Below, one piece after another: positions 39,152 through 47,113 of a DNA stretch of 64,000 nucleotides; position 1 is the stretch's first letter; each line of letters begins with the position of its first letter. Source of the stretch: Tsukamurella conjunctivitidis (GTDB lineage Bacteria > Actinomycetota > Actinomycetes > Mycobacteriales > Mycobacteriaceae); assembly GCF_007858475.1 (NCBI RefSeq), contig NZ_VIGX01000004.1, positions 186,001-250,000 of the forward strand, written 5' to 3'. The notes beneath the pieces are model-generated. The model had not been told where the DNA came from. It searched no databases and worked only from the letters and a program-made list of their open reading frames with translations. The translations under genes and the position numbers were made by a program.

Positions 39152-41683
39152 ATGGACCCCTGGTCGGCGCGGCGGATCCGCGGAGCGCGGTTGGCCGTCG
39201 TCGGCGACCGCTCCGGCCGCGGCGCGCGGGCGTTGGCGATGCTGGCGCATCCCGGGGCCGCCGTCGTCCAGGCGCTCGGCACATCCGATGCGCACGACGC
39301 AGCGCACGACGCAGCGCACGACGCCGCGCGCGTGCGGCGCGCCGTCGCCGCCGGCGGAGCGGTCGTGGTCGCGGACGCGCAACGCCTCGCCGAGGCGGAT
39401 CTGCGGGAGCTCGCCGCGGCCGCGCAGCGGGGCACGCCGATCGCCCTGGCCAGGGCGCTGGCGGAGCCGCCGGCCTCCGCGCTGTGGGCCGACGGGGCCC
39501 GTGCCCTGGGCGCGGACGTGCACGTCGCGCTCGACGCCTTCACCCCCGACGAGATCGCCGCACTCGCCCGCACCCTGGGTCTCGACCTCGCGGCCGCCGC
39601 GGCGGTGCGGCTGCACCGGTGCACCGCGGGCGCGATCGAGGCGACCCTCGCAGCGCTCGACGACGCCGCGCGCTCCGGCGGCGGGCCGGGGGACGCGGTC
39701 CCCGCGGGCGAGCGGCAGCGCGTGACGGCGGCGCTGGCGGAGGTCGGGGCGCACGCCGCGAACGTGGCGCTCGCGGTGGCGATCCTCGGCGAGGCCGTCC
39801 CCTCCGACCTCGCCGCGGTCGCGGGCACGGAGATCACCGCGAGCGTGCTCGACGCTCTCACGGGCCGGGGACTCGTCGTCGCGCGGCGCGACCGCGACGG
39901 CCCGCGGGTGCTGGCGCCGTCGCCGATCGTCGCCCGGGCGGTGCAGGAGGCATCGGCGTGGGCCGACCGGGCACGGATGCACGAGGCGGCGGTGGGGGTG
40001 ACCGATCCGCACCGCGCCCTGCGCCATCGGGCGGCCGCGGTGCTGGGGAGCGACCCCGACTTGGCGGCACTCCTCGCGGAGGACGGTGCCGCGCTCGCCG
40101 CCCGGGGCGAATGGTCCTCGGCCGCGGCGGCGTTCGCGGCGGCGACGGGGGTGGCGGGAGACGGCGCCACCGCGCGGGAACTGCGGATCGCCGCCGTCGA
40201 CGCCTACGTCAGTGCGGGCGACCTCGGCGCGGCCCGCGAGCTGGTTCCGGCCATCGAGGCCTTGCCGTCCAGCCCCGAGCGGGACTCGGTTCTCGGCTAC
40301 GTCGCGATCCAGTCCGGTCGCCCGGCGGAGGCCCTCGACCGGCTCGAGCGGGCGTGGAAGGCGGTGAACCCGCGCCTGGATCCGCTTCGGGGCGCGCGGA
40401 TCGCGCACCGACGGGGCCTGGACGCGCTCGTGCGCTGGGACGGCCCGGCGCTCATCGCGTGGGCCGACCGGGCGATCGAACTGGGGGGAGAGGCACCGCC
40501 CGCCATCGAATCCCGCGCCTTCCGGGGACTGGGCGCCGCGGCCTCCGGAGACCTGGTCGGCGCGGCCCGCGCGGTGGACGAGGGGCTCGCGGAGACCGGC
40601 CTACCGGTCGCGGTGTCCCAGCGACTGATGCTCGGCGTGGGCTGGATCCAGTACGGGCTCGGTGATCTCGACCGCGCCCGCACGGCGCTCACCGCCGCCC
40701 GCGAGGCCGTCGGGGGCGCGCACCGGGTGTCGTTGTGGGCCCTCGGGTGGCTCGCGCGGGTGCAGTTCGAGATCGGCGACTGGGACGGCGCGCTGGCGAG
40801 CGCGCGGGAGGCGGTGGATCTCGGTGACAGCACCGGCATCGTGCTGTGCTCGCCGCTGGCGCACTGGACCGCGGCCGAGGTGAGCGCGCTCCGCGGCGAT
40901 CAGGAGGCCGCGGAGCGGCACGCCGCGGCCGCACGCGTGGCACCGACGGGCTACCTCACGCAGCGGATCCCGGCCGCGCTGGCACAGGCCGCGGCCACCC
41001 GCGGGGGACCCCGAGCGGTGCTCGCCGCGGTGCAGCCACTGCTCGTCGACCCCGCGGCGCAGCGCGTCGGACCGGACTTCTGGCCGTGGCATCCCGTGGC
41101 CGCCCGGGCGCTGGTGGAGTCGGGCCGAGCGGACGAGGCGACGGCGCTGCTCGACGCGGCGCCCCGGCCGCAGAGCACACCGGCCCGGCTCCGCATGAGC
41201 GTCGCGCGGGCGCTGGCGGAACCGGATGCGGACATCGCCGCCGCGGCCCTGCAGGGGTGCCTGGCGGATGCGGAGGCGTTCCCCGTCGCCGCCGGGGACG
41301 TTCATCTGGATCTGGGGATGCTCCTGCGGCGCACCGGCCACCGGCGCGACGCCGCCCATCACCTCGCGGCGGCGGCCGCCGTCTTCGAGTCGCTCGGCGC
41401 CCAGGCGCGCCTGCAGACCACGGACCGCGAACGCGGCAGGTCCGGCGGGCCGGCCGACGCCGACGTCGCGGCCCTGACGCCGCACGAACTGAACGTCGCG
41501 CGCCTCGTGGTCGCCGGCTTCACCAACCGCCGCGTCGCGGAGCAGCTGTACCTCTCGCCGAAGACGGTGCAGTTCCACCTGACCCGCATCTTCGCCAAGC
41601 TCGGGGTCACGACCCGCGGCGAGCTCACCGCCCGGTACGGCGGCGAGCTCGAGAACCGACCAGACGGACCGGCTCAGCGGTAG
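39152..41683 (+). CDS. benR: Large LuxR-family regulator, BenR-like
   Basis: 843 residues from ATG 39152, 6 nt after TATCGT. The C-terminus is a LuxR/NarL helix-turn-helix (LTPHELNVARLVVAGFTNRR, LYLSPKTVQFHLTRIFAKLG). Residues 380-760 are TPR-like helical repeats. The N-terminal region resembles the ATPase of large LuxR (LAL/MalT-like) proteins, but the P-loop place reads GDRSGRGARA without the GK[ST] ending, so ATP binding may be lost. Corynebacterium glutamicum activates its ben genes with a LuxR-type BenR next to benD (established); position here is the same. Name given by that analogy. Confidence 0.8.
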   Translation: MDPWSARRIRGARLAVVGDRSGRGARALAMLAHPGAAVVQALGTSDAHDAAHDAAHDAARVRRAVAAGGAVVVADAQRLAEADLRELAAAAQRGTPIALARALAEPPASALWADGARALGADVHVALDAFTPDEIAALARTLGLDLAAAAAVRLHRCTAGAIEATLAALDDAARSGGGPGDAVPAGERQRVTAALAEVGAHAANVALAVAILGEAVPSDLAAVAGTEITASVLDALTGRGLVVARRDRDGPRVLAPSPIVARAVQEASAWADRARMHEAAVGVTDPHRALRHRAAAVLGSDPDLAALLAEDGAALAARGEWSSAAAAFAAATGVAGDGATARELRIAAVDAYVSAGDLGAARELVPAIEALPSSPERDSVLGYVAIQSGRPAEALDRLERAWKAVNPRLDPLRGARIAHRRGLDALVRWDGPALIAWADRAIELGGEAPPAIESRAFRGLGAAASGDLVGAARAVDEGLAETGLPVAVSQRLMLGVGWIQYGLGDLDRARTALTAAREAVGGAHRVSLWALGWLARVQFEIGDWDGALASAREAVDLGDSTGIVLCSPLAHWTAAEVSALRGDQEAAERHAAAARVAPTGYLTQRIPAALAQAAATRGGPRAVLAAVQPLLVDPAAQRVGPDFWPWHPVAARALVESGRADEATALLDAAPRPQSTPARLRMSVARALAEPDADIAAAALQGCLADAEAFPVAAGDVHLDLGMLLRRTGHRRDAAHHLAAAAAVFESLGAQARLQTTDRERGRSGGPADADVAALTPHELNVARLVVAGFTNRRVAEQLYLSPKTVQFHLTRIFAKLGVTTRGELTARYGGELENRPDGPAQR
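39290..39325 (+). repeat. Three tandem 12-bp units inside the LuxR-type regulator gene
   Basis: GCGCACGACGCA is repeated three times (39290-39301, 39302-39313, 39314-39325; last base differs), encoding AHDAAHDAAHDA near residue 47. In-frame short repeats like this can vary in copy number by slippage without breaking the gene. Confidence 0.85.
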
Positions 41684-41929
41684 ACGGTCTGCAGCGTCGT
41701 GGCGGCGGCGAGGCACTCGGGACCGAACTCCCGGCCGAACCCGCCGGCCCTGCCCCACCGAACCGGGGCGAGCGACGTCGGCGCAGGTCCACGACCTGTT
41801 ACGGGCGGATTGGGAACCAGGATGCACGGATCGACGGACGCGCTCGTCCGTGCGTTCGTGGCCCGGCTGCACCGCATGTTACGCTATAGCAAATATCATT
41901 GAGGTTAAGTTGTGGTGAGGTGGTGAAAG

Positions 41930-42175
41930 ATGAAGTTCACGAAAGTCAGGACCGGGCTGGTCGCGGCACTCTGTGCTGTGGTCGTGCTCTGCGGGATCGG
42001 ACTGTGGATCATCGAGTCCCGCCTGGCCGCCGCCCATCCCGAGTGCGTCGGCACCGGTTCTCCGCGTGCGGTTCTGACTGAGACCGCGACGGACGAGGGG
42101 CCTCATCACCGGGTGTTCGGCAGGGTGCTCGCCGGGCTCGCCTGCCCGCCTTCCCCTGCCCCTGGAACGAAATAA
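41930..42175 (+). CDS. Small single-helix membrane or secreted protein
   Basis: 81 residues: a positively charged start (MKFTKVR), one hydrophobic helix at about 9-28 (GLVAALCAVVVLCGIGLWII), then a short polar tail with two Cys. No family recognised. A purine-rich GGTGAGGTGGTGAAAG precedes the ATG and the upstream 60 bp are distinctly A/T-rich (41880-41920), which supports real expression. Otherwise the 246-bp gap after the LuxR-type gene shows nothing. A strong hairpin follows 18 bp after the stop. Confidence 0.55.
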   Translation: MKFTKVRTGLVAALCAVVVLCGIGLWIIESRLAAAHPECVGTGSPRAVLTETATDEGPHHRVFGRVLAGLACPPSPAPGTK

Positions 42176-42193
42176 GATTCACTACCGCAGGAA

Positions 42194-42233
42194 CGCGAAC
42201 GGCGGCCGGTGCACGCACCGGCCGCCGTTCGCG
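42194..42233. terminator. Bidirectional hairpin terminator
   Basis: Perfect 19-bp stem, arms 42194-42212 and 42215-42233, with a 2-nt centre. It lies between the convergent small membrane-protein gene and dapD. There is no clear U-run, as is common for actinobacterial terminators. Confidence 0.85.
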
Positions 42234-42241
42234 GGTTCGAG

Positions 42242-43192
42242 TCAGTTCTTGTGCAGCGCGGCGTTGAGCTCGACGCCCTCGCTCTTCCACGGCACGACCT
42301 CGACGGCGCCGGTCACGGAGTTGCGGCGGAACAGCAGGTTGCTCTGCCCGGCCAGGTCCCGCGCCTTGACCTGCGTACCGTCCGGCCCGGTGACCTTGGT
42401 GCCGGCCGTCAGGTAGAGGCCCGCCTCCAGGACGCAGTCGTCGCCGAGCGGGATGCCCAGGCCGGAGTTCGCGCCCAGCAGGCAGCGCTCGCCGAGCTTG
42501 ATGATCTCCTTGCCGCCGCCCGACAGGGTGCCCATCGTCGAGGCGCCGCCGCCCACGTCGGAGTGGTCGCCGATGACGACGCCAGCGGAGATCCTGCCCT
42601 CGACCATGGCGGTGCCGAGCGTGCCGGCGTTGAAGTTCACGAAGCCCTCGTGCATGACGGTCGTGCCCTCGGCGAGATGCGCACCGAGCCGCACGCGATC
42701 CGCATCGCCGATGCGCACGCCGGTCGGCAGCACGTAGTCGACCATCCGCGGGAACTTGTCCAGCGAGTACACGATGACGGTGCCGCGCTTGCGCAGCGCC
42801 GCGCGCACCAGCTCGAAGCCGGTGGGGGAGCAGGGGCCGAAGTTGGTCCACACCACGTTGGCCAGCAGGCCGAACTGGCCCTCCAGGCTCAGGCCGTGGG
42901 GCTGCACGAGCCGGTGGCTCAGCAGATGCAGGCGCAGGTACACGTCGTGCGCGTCGACGGGGGCGTCCGCGAGGTCGGCGATGGTGGTCTCGACCACGAC
43001 GGTGCGCACCTTGCGGTCCGCATCGGTGCCGGCCAGCGCCGTCAGCTCGGCGGGTGCGCCCGCGGGTTCCCGTACGGATCCGACGGTGCCGCCGCCGTCC
43101 GTCAGTTCCGGCGCGGGGAACCAGGTGTCGAGCACCGTCCCGTCGTCGGTGATGGTCGCCAGTCCGTATGCCTTCGCTCCACGATTCGTCAC
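42242..43192 (-). CDS. dapD: 2,3,4,5-Tetrahydropyridine-2,6-dicarboxylate N-succinyltransferase
   Basis: 316 residues, the actinobacterial DapD type. The N-terminal domain is followed by left-handed beta-helix hexapeptides (VRLGAHLAEGTTVMHEGFVN, GRISAGVVIGDHSDVGGGAS, GERCLLGANSGLGIPLGDDC). MHEGFVNFNAGTLG and GGGASTMGTLSGG are DapD-specific active-site segments. It adds succinate to tetrahydrodipicolinate, the step before DapC. GTG 43192 is leaderless, 6 nt after TACGCT (43199-43204). Mycobacterial counterpart Rv1201c. Confidence 0.95.
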   Translation of the reverse strand: MTNRGAKAYGLATITDDGTVLDTWFPAPELTDGGGTVGSVREPAGAPAELTALAGTDADRKVRTVVVETTIADLADAPVDAHDVYLRLHLLSHRLVQPHGLSLEGQFGLLANVVWTNFGPCSPTGFELVRAALRKRGTVIVYSLDKFPRMVDYVLPTGVRIGDADRVRLGAHLAEGTTVMHEGFVNFNAGTLGTAMVEGRISAGVVIGDHSDVGGGASTMGTLSGGGKEIIKLGERCLLGANSGLGIPLGDDCVLEAGLYLTAGTKVTGPDGTQVKARDLAGQSNLLFRRNSVTGAVEVVPWKSEGVELNAALHKN

Positions 43193-43308
43193 CCGCTCAG
43201 CGTACTGGCAGACGCGATCCGGGCGCGGCCCCCGTGGAGCACGGCCGCGCCCGAGCGACGTTCCGTCCTCGCCCTGCGGAACCGCGCGATTCGGATACCG
43301 TGCATGCA

Positions 43309-44661
43309 GTGACCACGACTCTCGACACGGCCAAGCTCGCCAACCGGATCGATGACGCCGTCGACGACGGGGACCTGACCACGGTCTCGTCGCTCATCGC
43401 ACCCCTGACGTCGCACGAGGTCGCCGATGTCCTGGAGCGGCTCGGCCGCAAGGACCGCGCCGTCGTCTTCCGGCTCCTGGCGAAGGACGAGGCGCTCACC
43501 GTCTTCGAGTCCCTCGACGCGCCCCTGCAGGGCGAGCTGATCCACGACCTCCAGGACGAGCAGGTCACCGGCCTGTTCGCGGAGCTCGACCCCGACGACC
43601 GCGTGACCCTGCTCGACGAACTGCCCGCGACCGTCGCCGCCCGCCTACTCCACGGCCTGCCGGAGGGGGAGCGCGCCGCCACCGCCGCCCTGCTCGGATA
43701 CCCGCAGGGCTCCGTCGGCCGCGAGATGACGCCCGAGTTCGTCTCGGTGCACCCCGAGGACACCGCCGCGGAGGCGCTGGCCGCGGTACAGGCGCGCATC
43801 GACGACGTCGAGACCATCTACGGCATCCCCGTCGTGGGGCCGGGCCGCGTGCTCGTCGGCATCGTGGGGCTCCGCGGCCTGCTGCGCAGCGCGCCGGAGA
43901 CCCCGGTCCGGGAGATCATGAACATCGCCGGCACCGCCCGCGCCCGGGAGTCGGCCGAGGAGGCCGCCCGCCGCTGCGCCGAGCAGCGCCTGCTGGTGAT
44001 GCCGATCCTCGACGACGAGCATCGGCTCGTCGGCATCCTCACCGTCGACGACGCCCTCCGCATCCTCGAGGAGGCGGAGAGCGAGGACGCCGCGCGGCAG
44101 GGCGGCGTGGAACCGCTGAACCGGCCCTACCTCTCGACCCCGGTCCGCACGCTCGTGCGCTCCCGTGTGGTGTGGCTCCTGGTGCTCGCGATCGGGGCGA
44201 CACTGACCGTGAAGGTGCTGTCCGTGTTCGAGGACAGCCTGCAGGAGATGGTCGTGCTCTCGCTGTTCGTACCGCTCATCATCGGCACCGGCGGCAACAC
44301 GGGTAACCAGGCGGCCACGACCGTCACCCGCGCGCTCGCGCTCGGCGACATCACCACCGGCGACGTCCTGCGGGTGCTCGGCCGCGAGGTGCGCGTGGGC
44401 GCGACGCTGGGGCTGGTCCTCGGCGGCCTCGGCGCGCTCATCGCGGGACTGCTCTTCGGCACCGACGTGGGCCTCGTCATCGGCGCCACCCTGTTCGGCG
44501 TGTGCACCATGTCGGCCACCGTCGGCGGCCTCATGCCGATCGTCGCGAAGTCCATCGGCGTCGACCCGGCGGTCTTCTCCAACCCGTTCATCAGCACCTT
44601 CGTCGACGCGACCGGCCTGATCCTCTACTTCCTCATCGCGAAGGCGATCCTCGGGATCTGA
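43309..44661 (+). CDS. mgtE: MgtE-family magnesium transporter
   Basis: 450 residues from GTG 43309, 7 nt after TACCGT (leaderless). The N-domain ([29 protein letters not shown]), a CBS pair ([36 protein letters not shown]) and five membrane helices with [20 protein letters not shown] and [14 protein letters not shown] are standard. The cytosolic domains sense Mg2+ and gate the channel. It sits between dapD and dapE, an insertion relative to the mycobacterial order. Confidence 0.94.
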   Translation: MTTTLDTAKLANRIDDAVDDGDLTTVSSLIAPLTSHEVADVLERLGRKDRAVVFRLLAKDEALTVFESLDAPLQGELIHDLQDEQVTGLFAELDPDDRVTLLDELPATVAARLLHGLPEGERAATAALLGYPQGSVGREMTPEFVSVHPEDTAAEALAAVQARIDDVETIYGIPVVGPGRVLVGIVGLRGLLRSAPETPVREIMNIAGTARARESAEEAARRCAEQRLLVMPILDDEHRLVGILTVDDALRILEEAESEDAARQGGVEPLNRPYLSTPVRTLVRSRVVWLLVLAIGATLTVKVLSVFEDSLQEMVVLSLFVPLIIGTGGNTGNQAATTVTRALALGDITTGDVLRVLGREVRVGATLGLVLGGLGALIAGLLFGTDVGLVIGATLFGVCTMSATVGGLMPIVAKSIGVDPAVFSNPFISTFVDATGLILYFLIAKAILGI

Positions 44662-44677
44662 CCACTACCCTGAAGGC

Positions 44678-45754
44678 GTGACTCTCGAACTCGCCGCCGA
44701 CCCGATCGACCTCACCGCCGCACTGGTGGACATCCCCAGCGTGAGCCACGACGAGGAACGGATCGCGAACGAGGTGGAGTCCGCGCTGCGCGCGCTGGAC
44801 CGCTTCGAGGTGCTCCGCGTCGGCAACAACGTGCTCGCCCGGACGAATCGCGGGCTGCCGCAGCGGGTCATGCTCGCCGGCCACCTCGACACCGTGCCGA
44901 TCGCCGACAACGTGCCCAGCCGCCGCGAGGGCGGGATCCTGCACGGCTGCGGCACCGTCGACATGAAGAGCGGCGACGCGGTCTTCCTGCACCTCGCGGC
45001 GACCATGGCCGAGCCCGCCTACGACCTGACCCTGATCTTCTACGAGTGCGAGGAGATCGCCTCGCAGTTCAACGGCCTCGGCCGCATCGAGCGCGAGCTC
45101 CCCGAGTGGCTGCGGGCCGACGTCGCGATCCTCGGCGAGCCCTCCGGCGGCCTCATCGAGGCGGGCTGCCAGGGCACCATCCGGATGCGCATCACCGCCG
45201 GTGGCGTCCGGGCGCACAGTGCCCGGTCCTGGCTGGGCGACAACGCGATCCACAAGCTCGGCCCCGTGCTCACCGCCCTGCAGGGCTACGCCGCCCGCAC
45301 CGTCGACATCGACGGCTGCGAGTACCGCGAGGGACTCTCCGCCGTGAAGATCGAGGGCGGGGTCGCCGGCAACGTGGTGCCCGACGAGGCCTTCGTGGAC
45401 GTCAACTTCCGGTTCGCGCCCGACCGCACCGTCGACGAGGCCGTCGCGCACGTCCGGGAGGTGCTCGCGGGACCGATCGCCGACGGTGCCCTCGCGGTCG
45501 AGGTGACCGACGCGGCCGCCGGAGCCCTCCCCGGCCTGAACGCTCCCGCGGCGGCCAAGCTCGTCGAGGCCGCGGGAGGCCGGTTCCGCGCGAAGTACGG
45601 TTGGACGGACGTCTCGCGGTTCGCCGCGCTCGGCATCCCCGCCGTCAACTTCGGCCCGGGCGACCCGAACTACGCGCACAAGCGCGACGAGCAGGTCGAG
45701 ATCGCGCAGATCACCGAGGTGGCCGCCGTGCTCCGCGCCTTCCTCGCTGGGTAG
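44678..45754 (+). CDS. dapE: Succinyl-diaminopimelate desuccinylase
   Basis: 358 residues, M20 di-zinc hydrolase: [12 protein letters not shown] (His, Asp), GTVDMKSGD (bridging Asp), YECEEIAS (catalytic Glu and Zn ligand) and the C-terminal [11 protein letters not shown] (His). It releases succinate from N-succinyl-LL-DAP, following DapC. GTG 44678 is 6 nt after TACCCT. Counterpart of Rv1202. Its TAG stop is the start of a TAGGTT hexamer serving the next gene. Confidence 0.94.
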   Translation: MTLELAADPIDLTAALVDIPSVSHDEERIANEVESALRALDRFEVLRVGNNVLARTNRGLPQRVMLAGHLDTVPIADNVPSRREGGILHGCGTVDMKSGDAVFLHLAATMAEPAYDLTLIFYECEEIASQFNGLGRIERELPEWLRADVAILGEPSGGLIEAGCQGTIRMRITAGGVRAHSARSWLGDNAIHKLGPVLTALQGYAARTVDIDGCEYREGLSAVKIEGGVAGNVVPDEAFVDVNFRFAPDRTVDEAVAHVREVLAGPIADGALAVEVTDAAAGALPGLNAPAAAKLVEAAGGRFRAKYGWTDVSRFAALGIPAVNFGPGDPNYAHKRDEQVEIAQITEVAAVLRAFLAG

Positions 45755-45757
45755 GTT
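45752..45757 (+). promoter_or_regulatory. -10 hexamer overlapping the dapE stop codon
   Basis: TAGGTT begins with the dapE stop TAG and ends 7 nt before ATG 45765 of the next gene, which has no Shine-Dalgarno; a leaderless internal promoter. Confidence 0.65.
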
Positions 45758-45764
45758 GTGCGTC

Positions 45765-46559
45765 ATGGCCTCCGATAAGAAGCCCTCCGCCGATCACTAC
45801 CTGCGCTACCGCGGCCCCGTGCGCGTGCAGGGCGTGGCGGCCGCGGAATCGTCGACCACGGACCAGCGACTGCTCGCGAACGCCGACGACGCCGACTGGC
45901 TGCACCGCGACCCCTGGCGGGTCATGCGGATCCAGGCCGAGTTCGTCGAGGGCTTCGGCGCGCTCGCCGAGCTGCCGCGCGCCGTCACCGTCTTCGGATC
46001 CGCACGGATCAAGCAGGATTCGGCCGAGTACGCCACCGGACGCGAACTGGGCGCCGGGCTGGTGCGCGCCGGATACGCCGTCATCACCGGCGGCGGACCC
46101 GGCGCGATGGAGGCCGCGAACCGCGGCGCCAAGGACGCCGACGGCCTGTCCGTGGGGCTCGGGATCGAGCTGCCCTTCGAGCAGGGGCTCAACGACTGGG
46201 TCGATCTCGGCATCAACTTCCGCTACTTCTTCGTGCGCAAGACGATGTTCGTCAAGTACGCGCAGGCCTTCGTCTGCCTTCCCGGTGGCTTCGGCACGCT
46301 CGACGAACTCTTCGAGGCCCTCACGCTGGTGCAGACGCACAAGGTGACCCGGTTCCCGATCGTGCTCCTGGGCTCGGCCTACTGGGGCGGGCTGGTCGAC
46401 TGGATCCGCGGCACCCTCACCGAGCAGGGGATGGTCTCGCCCGGCGACGCGGACCTGATCACCGTCACCGACTCCGTCGCCGAGGCCATCGACATCATCG
46501 TGCGCGCCGACGCCGCCCGCGAGCGCGAGGCCGGCGCGAGCGAGGTGGATCCGTCGTGA
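45765..46559 (+). CDS. LOG-family protein, long form (TIGR00730)
   Basis: 264 residues. After a ~75-residue N-terminal extension the Rossmann core has VTVFGSARI, ITGGGPGAMEAANRGA and LPGGFGTLDELFEAL, the PGGxGTxxE nucleotide-monophosphate site of LOG proteins. These cleave cytokinin riboside or other nucleoside 5'-monophosphates to base and ribose phosphate. A second, shorter LOG gene follows with a 4-nt overlap. ATG 45765 is leaderless behind a TAGGTT that overlaps the dapE stop. Confidence 0.92.
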   Translation: MASDKKPSADHYLRYRGPVRVQGVAAAESSTTDQRLLANADDADWLHRDPWRVMRIQAEFVEGFGALAELPRAVTVFGSARIKQDSAEYATGRELGAGLVRAGYAVITGGGPGAMEAANRGAKDADGLSVGLGIELPFEQGLNDWVDLGINFRYFFVRKTMFVKYAQAFVCLPGGFGTLDELFEALTLVQTHKVTRFPIVLLGSAYWGGLVDWIRGTLTEQGMVSPGDADLITVTDSVAEAIDIIVRADAAREREAGASEVDPS

Positions 46560-47104
46560 CCGCCATCGCCGTCTTCTGCGCCTCGCGCCCCGTCCCGCAG
46601 GAGTACATCGACCTGGCCACCGAGGTGGGCCGCGGCATCGCCGCCGGCGGCGACTCGCTGGTCTGGGGCGGCGGGCACGTCTCCATGATGGGCGCGGTTG
46701 CGCAGGCGGCCCGCGACGGCGGCGCCCACACCCTGGGCGTGATCCCCACGGCCCTGGTCGACCGGGAGGTCGCCGATCACGGGGCCGACGAACTGCTCGT
46801 GGTCGCGACGATGCGGGAGCGCAAGCAGCTCATGGACGACAACGCCGGCGCTTTCCTCGTGCTGCCCGGGGGCGTGGGCACCCTCGAGGAGTTCTTCGAG
46901 GCCTGGACCGCGGGCTACCTCTCGATGCACGACAAGCCGGTCGTGGTCCTCGACCACGACGGCTTCTACGCGCCGCTGCTGGACTGGATCGACGGGCTGA
47001 AGGCGAAGGGCTTCGTCGGTGACGCGGCTCTCGGCCGGCTGCAGCGCGCGACGGACGTCACGGCCGCCCTCGAGGCGTGCCGTGGTACGGCGGTGCCACG
47101 GTAG
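46556..47104 (+). CDS. LOG-family cytokinin riboside 5'-monophosphate phosphoribohydrolase, short form
   Basis: 182 residues, start GTG 46556 overlapping the preceding stop. FCASRPVPQEYIDLA, VWGGGHVSMMGAVAQAA, ATMRERKQLMDDN and LPGGVGTLEEFFEAW are the classical plant/bacterial LOG motifs including the catalytic Arg and Glu. It corresponds to mycobacterial Rv1205, shown to make cytokinins. In tandem with a longer paralogue, from which it is clearly diverged. Confidence 0.94.
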   Translation: MTAIAVFCASRPVPQEYIDLATEVGRGIAAGGDSLVWGGGHVSMMGAVAQAARDGGAHTLGVIPTALVDREVADHGADELLVVATMRERKQLMDDNAGAFLVLPGGVGTLEEFFEAWTAGYLSMHDKPVVVLDHDGFYAPLLDWIDGLKAKGFVGDAALGRLQRATDVTAALEACRGTAVPR

Positions 47105-47107
47105 GCT
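47102..47107 (+). promoter_or_regulatory. -10 hexamer overlapping the LOG gene stop codon
   Basis: TAGGCT starts with the stop TAG of the short LOG gene and ends 6 nt before GTG 47114 of fadD6, giving a leaderless internal promoter. Confidence 0.65.
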
Positions 47108-47113
47108 CGCCGC

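Noticed and set aside
41674-41877. A 67-residue minus-strand frame after the LuxR-type gene
   Set aside because: No ribosome-binding site, no leaderless hexamer, and Arg/Pro-rich composition; overlaps the 3' end of the regulator.
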